Assembly: GCA_024529925.1 (NCBI GenBank)
Contig: JAFEUB010001556.1
Coordinates: 62,001-126,000, forward strand
DNA length: 64,000 nt
Direction: 5' to 3'
From: Ophthalmolycus amberensis
Lineage: Eukaryota; Chordata; Actinopteri; Perciformes; Zoarcidae
This document shows, piece after piece, positions 35,996 to 46,600 of the stretch. The notes beneath the pieces were generated by a model. It was not told the DNA's origin. It searched no databases and saw only the letters and a program-made list of their open reading frames with translations. The position numbers and the translations under genes are program-made. Each line of letters opens with the position of its first letter. The first letter of the stretch is position 1.

Positions 35996-38900
35996 CTTAG
36001 ATCCTATACCAGACTTTGATCTGTCTGTGAACCAGTCGTCTAAATCCATCTCTGTCACTGTGGAGGCCGGAGACAAAGTTCACACCAGATGGTGTCACCG
36101 GAAATATGGAAAGGCCTGCAGAGCAGAGGACTCCCCCCAAATTACTGCAAGTACCAGAGGCACATTTATCTGCACGTGTGCTTTTATTTGTACATAATAA
36201 AAGGGTTTTTAACATATTTGTATGTTGTTTTTTTTCAGATTGATCCGTCTCAGTCTCGATTCGCTCTTCTTAACATCCCTTACCTGCTGCCCTGTGTGTG
36301 TGTGGAGGTACTTTAAGCTCTCATGTATTTTTCTGTACAGGCAAAATTATTTCATCGTAAAATATTTATGTTTTTGTCATGCCTGTGCATGTTGTGTCTG
36401 CATTCACAGGTATATTACGCCCGCACAGATTCCAGGCGACATGTGAAGTGCCCATTTGAAAATGAGAGCCTATCAGGTGAGTGTGTGACGGATGATTCAT
36501 GTCAGATTGAAAATAAAAACATCTTGTGGGGAATTTCTGACATTTGACCATAGTTATTTTTTTAATAGATGACTGAGAAACTCATGATTCAGAAAAAGTA
36601 AACGGGCATTCCCCTCCGTCTGTTGGGTGGAGGCTGGCAGGCTTTTACAAAACCAGTTTTAGATCTTGTAACAGTTCATAACCCTATCATTTACCCCTTA
36701 TGGCATTTCTTTATGTTGATGTATGATGCACGACAGGAAAAACACGGGAATGAGCAGGAACTGGCCTTCAGCCGTGTTTGGTGACCTGAGCAGCGTTTTA
36801 AATGGGACCCGTTTAGTTGCTTTTCCAAAAAATGAGACTGAAAGCGGCGCTGCTGGTCACACAGCTTACTGTACATCTCATATGTTGTGTACTGTAAACA
36901 AGCCGGAGTCTCTTTTCTCTTTGCTACATTTTCAAAAAGACATCAGGAAGAGAACATAGCTAGATGAGATATATAGGAATTCATTATAGTTGTATTAGAC
37001 AATTATAGTATGAGAAAATCATTTGTTTAAAATTGCCACTTTTAAAGGGTCCGTTCACCGAAATTACAAAGAGGCATTTCTACCTTGTTGCATCTAGCCA
37101 TGCAGGTTGTTCTGCTTTAATATGTGTGAAGGTTTTATGACGTACAGGTGGAGAGAACTTTGTGAAACTTATTGCACTGAAAATTACATTTGAGAAAACC
37201 CAAAGACCTCATGGGTCCATTGTTCACTGGAACTATTCCCATGTCAGTGGAACTACACCACCACGGAAATAGAGGACACTGGTTCTATTGCGGTATTCAA
37301 ATGTCATTTTTTTACATTTAACTTTGCGGAATAGTTCCGTATTTTGGGAAATAGGCTTATTTTATTTCTTGCTGAGAGTTTGAGGAGTAAGAGAAGATCT
37401 TGTATCTGTATAGTAAATATAAGGCTACAGCAGTAAATGAAGTTAGCTTAGCACGAAGACTGAGGGAAATGGCCAGCATGGCTCTTAAAAGGCTCTGTCC
37501 GGGCTAAGAAATGGTTCCAGGACATAACCCCGTCACACAGAGCAAGGCTAACCACATTTTAATGACAAGCTAAGCCACCGGTCACCCGGCCGTAGCTTCA
37601 TATTTACTGAGCCGATAAGATTAGATTAGATCCTCTTATCTTATCGGCTATACAGTGAATAAGCATTATTTACTTCCCCCATTGTTCTCTTTAATTCCAT
37701 TCACCTGGATTGTTCTGTGATGGCGGGTGACGTTTCAGAGACGAACATCCCCAAACGTCAGCACATAGAACCACAACTATCTGCATGGCTCGGCACCAGA
37801 AGGATTGAGAAAGAATTATTTTTAAATTGGGGTAACTGCCCCTTTAAAAAGCACACGTTCACACTGTCATGTATCAGTTGGATACTGTTTGCTACGATAC
37901 AGTATTCTTATCATTGATGTTGGTTTTTTTACCGCAACCACAATCAGGCATGTTGTAGTCATCTGTGTCCACATTGCCTCAACAGATGTCAGAGATATTT
38001 GGCTCTCCTCTGAAGTCACGCTGCATGAGTCGAGTTTGACGTGGAGCTCGCTGTGCTCTGCCAGTGACCTGAAGATCTCTGCCTCCCTCTGCTGGAGGCA
38101 ACACGAGCACCTCTGCACACCTGTACTCAACTCCACCCTGGAGGAGACGGGCGATGGACCAGACCTGGTAGGTTTAGCCTGACTGCTGTTGGTATTCAGG
38201 CTGGTCTCATCCAGCATTCGTAGATATTCCTACGAGGTGGATGAGTCCAACAAGCTGCATTATTTCAGCCAGGACAGCGCTGTTGTGAAACGAGAAGTCA
38301 TCGCTGATTTATTTGTCACGTAACTTGCGTATTTCAGTCACAGCACAGGAGTTGTTTCAACCCAAACGCTGATCTTTTCCTCAACCTAACATAGTAGTTT
38401 TGTTGCCTAAACCTAACTGAGTGGTTTCCTGTGAAGACTGACGTTTATTTTGAAATGACTGTATGCATGTAACAAGGTGAAACTGCGACGTGTTGCTGGT
38501 TTTAGTAGGAAAACGCACAAAAAATAAGGATACGTTGTGGTATTGGTGATAGATTTCTTTTTTCGTCAAAGCATTTGGCTCACTTTTGTTGGTGAAGTAA
38601 TGTGAAAGACTGATGTCGAGATGAGGACGGACTCCAGATTTAAATCACTAAACACCGACTGTGTCTCCTCAACAGGTATATAACACATCTGCGGTGGACA
38701 AACACCCTCAGATGTGTGTGCAGGTGAGAATCAGCCAAATGTGCTTACATTGAAACAAGTCCAGTTGCCCATGTTTTAGTTGCAGAATATCATTTTTATG
38801 TTTTCTTTTATGCAGTTTTCTCTACAAGGCAGCCATCATATCTCTTGCCCGTTCTATGCCGGTGAGTCGATCAGGATGCTGTTTTTTTTTCTTCTCAATG

Positions 38901-40977
38901 TATCTCGTCTGTTGCCGTCTCTTGACTCTGCGTCTCCTTGTCCGTCACAGATATGTCCTCGTGGGAGGTGACTATCGGACCGGGCAGGCAGAGTGTGTTT
39001 GTGTATCTCACCTCTTCTGTTCCTGCAAAGTTCTCAGCTCAACTTTGTGTCCTCAATCAGAGGGGATGTACGCCCGTGGGGCGGGTCCACTCAGTGACGA
39101 TGGTGAGCATGCGTTGTGTGTTTGAGAGAGAAAACAAAGAGAGAGAGAAAGATTTGACTGATGCGACTCTTCTTATCCATTTTTTACAGGAAGGGAATTC
39201 TGCTGAAACCACGATGAATGTGCCTCTTCACTTTGTTGCCGAGAAGCCGTGTGTGCAGGTGAAGTGCACGCCTGAGAGAAAGTTGTTTCTTGACGTAGTG
39301 CGTTACCTTTTCTCTCCTCTCACTCTTTCCATCTGCTCTCCTGCAGGTGTGGCAGTCAGATCCTGCTCGTCGTGGTCGGCGAGTTCTCTGTCCGGACTGT
39401 GAGTCGACTCAAGATACACACACACCATCTCGTGTGTACCGTCTCACGAACACACAACTCCTGCAAAGACTAAACACACACTTCTCTGTTTCTACAGACA
39501 CGCACTACAGATGTGGCATGTATGCCGTGGCAGCGTTGGTGTTTGTGGTTATTGTTGCATTACTGGGAATTGCGATCCAGCGTCTCACCAAGAGTGGAGC
39601 TGCAGGTTGGTTCTGTTGCCTCTGTGTTTTTCAGTGGTTGCATTTTCTGCATCTTCGGGTTGTGAATCATTTTAAATCCGCTATTGGATTTATTTGATTG
39701 GCGCCTGATCGCAACTTTGCTAAATTTACAATCTTAAAGCTACTACAAGGAACTCTCACTGAGAGTTGATTTTGGCGGTGCCTGTGGACGAAGGATGTAG
39801 TGTTTCCAAACACCAGAGACCCTTTAAAGTCTCCCATTCCGCGGCACCGATTTCAAGCATTAATTAGGTTTACTTATGGTCATATAGAGGCATTACAATG
39901 CTTAAAAGATCCTCACAGTAATTTTAAAGGAAACATTTTAATTCAGCCATTCAAGTATCTCTTATTTCTTCTCTCCCGTCTTTTCCCATGTCTCCAGGTT
40001 GGCTCTCCATCCAGGAGCCAGTGTTGTTGGTGTGCTCATCAGAGCAGTCAGCCCACATCTCTGCTGCGTGTTCATTAGCCTCAATCCTGCAGGGAGAGCT
40101 CAGTGCCAAAGTGCACATGGCTTTGTGGGCCCAAAGCTCAAAAGCGCAGGCTGGGACTGGGACTGGAGTAGCAGATCTGGGTCCACTTCCCTGGATGTAT
40201 GGGCAGTGGGAAGCGGTGCGTAAGGCACGAGGAAAAGTGCTGATTATTTGGAGTCCTGAAGCCACGAAGACCTATGTGAAGTGGAGGGAGGAGAGAAACA
40301 TGGATAAGAATGAGAGAAGAATGGAAGATTACAGCAGAGCAGAGGTGAGGTGTGAGACAATAAGAGTAGAGGTGGAAGAGGATTTGAAATTAAAAGGAAG
40401 AAGACTGGGGAAATGCAAAAAAGAGAAAGCTGCAGGATGTGTGAAATTATGCGATGATAAAGACCGGAACATCCAGAGAGAGCCCTCTGCGGTGATAGCG
40501 CCGTTGTTTACGGCTGCTCTTGCCTGCCTAGAGGGGGCGCTGCAGGAGGGCAACAGTCAAGGAGTGGGCCTTGTCTACTTCCAGGGCCTTTGCCACAGAA
40601 GGGACATCCCAAAGACCTTCAGAGGGGTCCCACGATACTGCTTACCTCAGGATTTCAGGGGTTTGATACAGGAGCTGGGTGGAATGAGAAGACAGACAGA
40701 AACTGGTAAATGCAGGTGGCACTGCTGGCCCAGACTCCTGTCTAAAGTGCTGTCGATATGGCTGGCACAGAAGCTAACACACAGACTGCAGACACTGCTG
40801 CCGCAGACGCGAGGAAAGACAATGCAAGGGCCGGGCGTCACGTCACCGCTGAACACGGCGTCGGTTAAGACTCGGAGCAGGCTCAAGTTGCCGCTGGCAG
40901 CCAACTTGGCAAGACCAGGAGCTGCAAGAGAGCAGGAGCCTCTCCGCGAGTCGCCATGGCGAGCAGAGAAACTTTAA
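34524..40977 (+). CDS. il17re: Interleukin-17 receptor E (type I membrane receptor, SEFIR domain)
   Basis: IL17RE pairs with IL17RA to receive IL-17C at epithelia. Exons read: 34524-34607 (signal peptide), 34775-34805, 34905 to an unresolved end, 35144-35245, 35361-35444, 35531-35633, 36001-36146, 36239-36307, 36410-36476, 37986-38167, 38676-38723, 38816-38861, 38951-39102, 39190-39258, 39347-39398, 39498-39605 and 39998-40977. Family marks include LLPCVCVEV, VKCPFE, SLCWRQHEHLC, HPQMCVQ, CPFYA and VLCPD, then one membrane helix (residues encoded at 39,519-39,580). The cytoplasmic SEFIR domain fills the last exon (PVLLVCSSE, LGPLPWMYG, GKVLIIWS, FQGLCHRRDIP, PRYCLPQDF). From 35,361 to the stop all phases agree if the 36,147 intron is GC-AG. 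Exons 2-4 are the weak part. A Lys/Glu-rich insert splits the SEFIR domain. Confidence 0.88.
35947..35994. repeat. (TG)n microsatellite abutting a splice acceptor
   Basis: A pure TG run of about 24 units ends 6 bases before the il17re acceptor at 36,000. It takes the place of the usual polypyrimidine tract. Confidence 0.95.
37320..37700 (+). mobile_element. Dispersed teleost repeat (TTAGCTTAGC family), forward copy
   Basis: Phrases such as TTTCTTGCTGAGAGTTTGAG, AAGTTAGCTTAGCACGAAG and GGCTCTGTCCGGGCTAAG match, with divergence, a repeat I know from many fish introns. It includes a hairpin with 12-bp perfect arms (AGCCGATAAGAT at 37,610-37,621 and its complement at 37,638-37,649). It lies in the 1.5-kb il17re intron, and I see nothing coding around it. 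Confidence 0.55.
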
Positions 40978-43634
40978 TCTCAAGTTTCAGGTGTCTGACG
41001 GGGACAGACGTTTGTTCTGCTGGAAACACGATACGTGTGCATGAGACACGGGAGCTGGTGCTGCACTGCGAACGCCTCAGAGCCGATCGCTCCCGGACAA
41101 CTTTTCATTGTTGACACCATCATGTTAAAGGAAACATGATGGTGTTTCCTCGTTTTGCATGTTAAGAATAGGTAGATACTGTCCTGCATTTAGCCCTTAA
41201 AGAGGCTCCTCATGGTGCTTTTGTGACTGAAGCCATAGTGAACACCGGTCTTCTCATCTGTATGTAAATCTGCTGACCAATATGAAAATCTGTTTGCAAA
41301 TTGTCCCTCACTCTTCATGGGTGCATTTAATGTTTGAGAACTGACATCCGGGGTTATGACTGCAGAATACAGGAACATGCAAATTTGCTTTGGATTTTAT
41401 AAATGGGGACGTTGAGCCAAAGCTGTATAGATTTCCAGTGGGAGAGAGGCAACAGGTGGAAAGATTAAGCAACTGGCATTCAGGTGCGCTCGACCATTTG
41501 GCAGTTAAATCGCGTGGTCATGTGCTACTACCATTACCTTTTATAGAAGACCTGTTATTACACATGTGCACACATACTACCTCGTAAAAACAAAGTATAA
41601 ATCCATTCAACGTTTCTTCTTTCTTTCAAGCATGCTGCACTTCCTTAGCAAACATTTGATTGGCATTGAAATATTTTGTATGGAAGATAATCAAATGCTT
41701 TTTAATATATTTATTTTAATATACGGTACGATTCATTTATAATAATGGAAATGACAAAAATGTGTTGACAAACAATGGCCGAGACTAAACAGTGTTTGTT
41801 AACTGAATCTGTTTTCTTCAGCATTCAGAGTCTCTGTTTTCTAAGCGTCACGTGTTTTCTTAAACCCGTGAAGACGTTCCACTGGTTATGATCACAACAT
41901 TGATGCGACTCCAGACTTCTGAGCTGAGAGACCTGCTTGACGGGATGACTGTCATACACAGTAGATCAATCCTTGGAATGTCACATTACTGCCAAAACAT
42001 CAAGTTGAGTAAAGACTAATCTCTAGGTAGGACAGTAACTTCCTCTGATGTGATTAATGAAGCAACACAGACATTTTCTTGGGCTCACGAAACAACATCA
42101 TGATGTAAATATAAGGTGTGAATCACAAGTAACAGAAGTGGGATAAATTATTACAAGAATAGAACATTTTACAGCCTCTATTTGAATGCTAGGATCCCCT
42201 GCCTACAGAGATCACTGTCGGTTGGTCAGTTTAATCACATGGGGAAGTTGGCTCATAAAATAAAGAGCTGAACTGTAGAGTTTTAGTGTGGTCAATTTGG
42301 CACATGGCCATCATGGAAACAGCCAAATGTACTTTAGATCCTCAATGATTTTGCATTTTCATGTTTGCTAACACCAAAGGACCACAGGCACACGGTTAAC
42401 ACAGGTGGAGGTTCTCCATAACGTACAGCAGATAAGAAAGAATACATATTATAATCTGCAACAGCGGACTTAACTGACCTATTCACTTGATTAGAGGTTA
42501 ATAATTCAACTTGAGCGCTCCAACTGAAAACATTCAGCCTGTATTCATAACTGGGTGCAAAGGTATAGTTTAGAGTTAATGAGCCAACCCACTAACCAGA
42601 ATGTCGCAGGTTAAATTACGGCAACACATCAACTGAACCTCCACACACTTTCTCTTTGTGAAAGTTTTGGTTAAATGCAATAAATGGAGGAGATTGACGG
42701 TCATACATAATGTTGGTGTGCGTTGATGGACCAGTGAACAGACATGAGGTATAATGCCCTTTCCCAACAAATTCTCACACCAATGCGTCAAATAACACAG
42801 CTTGTCCCAAAACATAGTTTATCCAATGCAGTTTGCAAAACAATAGCAAACCAAACCGCATACTTTCGCTTTTTGCTTTTAGTGCATGATGCACCTGCCC
42901 TTACAAAGTATGTACTGTTGTAGGCGGTATCCATTTAATATTGGGACATAATACTTCCTCATAACATGGCATTTTGAACTTTGACCCTCTTGCTCATATA
43001 TATCCGCTGCGCAGGGGATTGTGGGTCAGAACAGTTAGAAAAGCATGCTGGCTTGCAAACTGCAGAATGCGACTAGATTTAGTAGAATATCTTGACATGT
43101 TTTTTTCTATACTGTATATTTTTCTGTCATTCTAAATAGTATGGTAGTATGGGCATCATCACGCACAGATTCTGTTTTTTTCAAATAAACGTTCGTCATC
43201 CCAAGAAGTCTTGCGACACACCTGCTCTTTATCAACAACACATTTGTAATCTGACCACACCATCTGCATTGTTGGGTCTGACTCATTGAATGATATTTAT
43301 TTGCTAATCCAGCATTCCACAAACTGAAACTTGAGCAGGTGACAAGTTTCATCCATCCCACCTGAGCAGGTAGCGCTGCGACACGCCCAACTATACCGAG
43401 CTGTCAAACTACCCACGCTCCTGCGCATTTTGTTCCGCGCGTGCATCCCAGCAGTTTGGTGTTGGACACGCCATGGCAATTGGGTTCTCCGAGGAAATCC
43501 CTGCCACGCTGTGTGCTGCTGAGTAGATTTAAGGATAACGGGCTTCTTACTCTCTGAGTTTCGGATGAGGGGGGTCTAACCGCGGAGGCGCGCCGGAGAT
43601 ACATCCCCCTGTTTCCACGCTGTTTCTCCAAGAA
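40978..43634. other. il17re 3' UTR and il17re-il17rc intergenic region
   Basis: No exon is supported here. The first part is 3' UTR with a strong stem-loop at 41,114-41,145. A candidate AATAAA occurs at 42,259-42,264. The last few hundred bases before 43,635 should hold the il17rc promoter and leader. Confidence 0.5.
41114..41145 (+). promoter_or_regulatory. Stem-loop in the il17re 3' UTR
   Basis: The perfect 13-bp arms ACACCATCATGTT and AACATGATGGTGT flank a 6-base loop (AAAGGA), 137 bases after the il17re stop codon. Such a hairpin would fold readily in the mRNA. Its function is unknown. Confidence 0.75.
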
Positions 43635-46600
43635 ATGGCTCTTACGCGCCTCCGGGTGCCTCGTGTTTCTGTCCCGCTGCTTCCACTGCTGCGCTTCTGG
43701 CTGTTTATGTCTGCAAGAGCGCTGGAGGTGATCGACCGAGACGCACCTGAACTGAGCTGTACCGAGGTAACAAGTCAAAGCATGCGCACGAGCATCCCGG
43801 TTTTGAGTTGTATCCTGTTTTTGATCATATTAATGGCAGTGACACCTGGTAATTGATCATAACAGCGTTCAGGTTTCTGATGATCTGTTTTGTCTTAATT
43901 TCTCACCATCTCAACCACTTTGTTCTGCATCATCATAGAATGAAGATAAGGTGTTTAAATACCATCAAAACCGGGATACAAGTCTTATCGGTTTCTGGAA
44001 CTAGAATGTGGTGTACTACAGATGACAGCTGACAGATTTTGTGTTTTATCCATTGAGTACTTTAAAGAGACTTTGTAACGACTTATAATATATAGGCCTG
44101 TAAAATCACCAAGTCAAATCATAAAAAGGTGACTTTTATAATGAAGGTGACAAAAAAATCCAGTTATAGGTCGTTTATAATTGAGTTGATCTACTTTTAC
44201 TTTATAAATATTACTTAGACTCTGCTGTTGTCTGTAATCTAGTCAATCCATACATGCAGAATAACAAAATGTTGTGAGACCAGAGTGAGAGAGAGAGAGA
44301 GAGTTTCATGTCCATTACTTATTTACTATCGTGCCTGACACCTTACTCCACCGCTCCATTTCCAAGGAGGTTTGTTGGTTCTGGAATTTTCTCTGTTTCA
44401 GAGATGTTAAATCAACCAGAGAGAACTTCAACATGTGTACTATCAAATATACATATAAGCACATATGAAGTAGAAGTATATGAAGTAGCATAAAACATTA
44501 ACAACATCAACACAAGTATGAAACTACATTAACCTTTTTATTTGAAAGTCATTTAATGTGTCGCTGCTTCGGTCTCAGAGTGTTTGTATTGTGTGTGCTG
44601 GTTCACTGTCACACACTCACTCTCACTGGGACACTTAGATATAATGGGGCCTTGGTTAGTGTGATCAGTTGCACCGCGGCTTTTCTAACCAAGACAAGTC
44701 GAAATGTCTGCTGGGAAAAAAGGCCTATTGATTAGTAAAATTGTACTTATGTATCGCAGACTACTTATGTAGTGTATACAGTATATGCCATATCAATGTC
44801 TCTCTCATGAACCCTCCTGGGAATGGAGCATCTATTACTAAAAGATTGGCCCTCATCTGGGGGTTTTGATAATAGTGGTCCAAACGCATTGACGTCATGA
44901 GTAGAATTAAATGCAGATGTCACTTGTGTCACTGTTCCTCCTGAAATACTAAATATTTACTTTAAATCGTCACCCTGTCTGTAGTTTCCATTGCTATTAT
45001 GACTAAGACTTGAAATTTAAATGAAAAAGTATTGCATTCCAGTGATATAGGAACACTCTTAGAAATAAAGGTGCTAACGAGAACCACATTTCCTCAGCTT
45101 GTCCTCATGGACGATTTGGGGTTCTTGGTAGAACATTTTATAACTCTTTCAGGGGGTTCTACCAAGAACCCAACTTAAAGGGTCATAACTGGAACCATCT
45201 GTGAAAGGTTCCCCCCAGAACCCTTCTAGGCTGTAATGGTTCCATCTAGAAGCCTCTCTGAAAGTTCTCTACAGAACTTTTCCACCTTTCTAAGGATTTC
45301 ATCTCGATCCCAACCAGAGGGTTCTACCGGCAACCCTATTATATTCCAAGGGTGTCATCTAGAGCCCACCCAGGGGGTTCTACCGAGAACTTTTGTATTC
45401 CAAGGGTTTCATCTAGAACCCAATGAGAGGGTTCTACCGGGAACCCTATTATATGTCAAGGGTTTCATCTAGAACCCACCTAGGGGGTTCTACCGAGAAC
45501 TCTCTTATATTCTACGGGTTTCATCTATAACCCTAAAGGACCGGGTCTGATGTGGTGCACCGTAACCCACAACAATCATGGTTCACAACCACAGTTTTCG
45601 AGGTTCTGTTGGCTGGATTGTGGGCGTTGGCTTTTAACACTCATGCTTTCAACAATCCCTGATTAACTCTTTCTTCCAAAAAGGGTTCTTTAGTTGAAAA
45701 GGGTTCTTAATGGAACCCTTAGTCTTCAGGGTTCTTCATAACAATGGTTCTAAGTAGAACTTCAGGCTATCAGGTTGAACCGTTTTGAACCCTTATTTCT
45801 AAAAATGCTGCTTTTACTCATGTGAACGATCTGCATACCTCTTTCACCTCTGTTGACACCTGTGCCACTCAAGAGGTGTGTTTCATTTTTGGCCATTTTG
45901 TTGATTGCATTCAATTCTCATCCACAACTTTCCTTTCTTCAGGGTTTGACTGACTGCCACGTGAGCTCAGGTAGCGACACGATCAACACGAGTGCATTTA
46001 ATATCACGGTAATAAACCTCACAGCTTGTCTGAAGCAGAAACGCTCTTTGTTTCCACAGCCTCTCCGTTCGCTGCTGCTCTGCCCGATCCAGACGATACG
46101 GTGAACGTTACACATGTGCAGCTCAAAGTGATTCTGCGCTGTTCAGCCACACAAGAATGTGAACCGTACCTGCAAATCCTCATCGCCGTCCAAGGTAGCT
46201 GTCGTAAATCTTGTGTCTTTGACTTTGTCAGTTAGGGTGACATACCTCGAATTCTTCTCTTGTCTTTTCTTAAACAATAAATGTCCTTGTTGCTGATAAA
46301 CTGTCAGGTCATCTCATCTCTTGAGCAGTTGCTTCCTGCATTGTAATCATAGTTGTCAGACGTTATGGTCTTAACACATTGTGTTCGCCACTGTAGCAGA
46401 CTGTTTACTGACTGTGATTGTAGGTGCAGAAATGATGAATACAAGGGAGGTTTCTGAGGAGTCTGATGACCATAATGATGAAGAGAAGTGGTTTGACATG
46501 GATGAACTGGCAGGTGGAAGTGGTCACTTCGTGCTTCCTGAGCCAAGAGGTATAGAGCCATACACTCAACCCACAACACACTTAAAAGTCACACACATTG

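Noticed and set aside
35905..36076. Minus-strand open frame with a poly-His-Thr run
   Set aside because: It is the antisense of the TG microsatellite and an il17re exon, without start or splice support.
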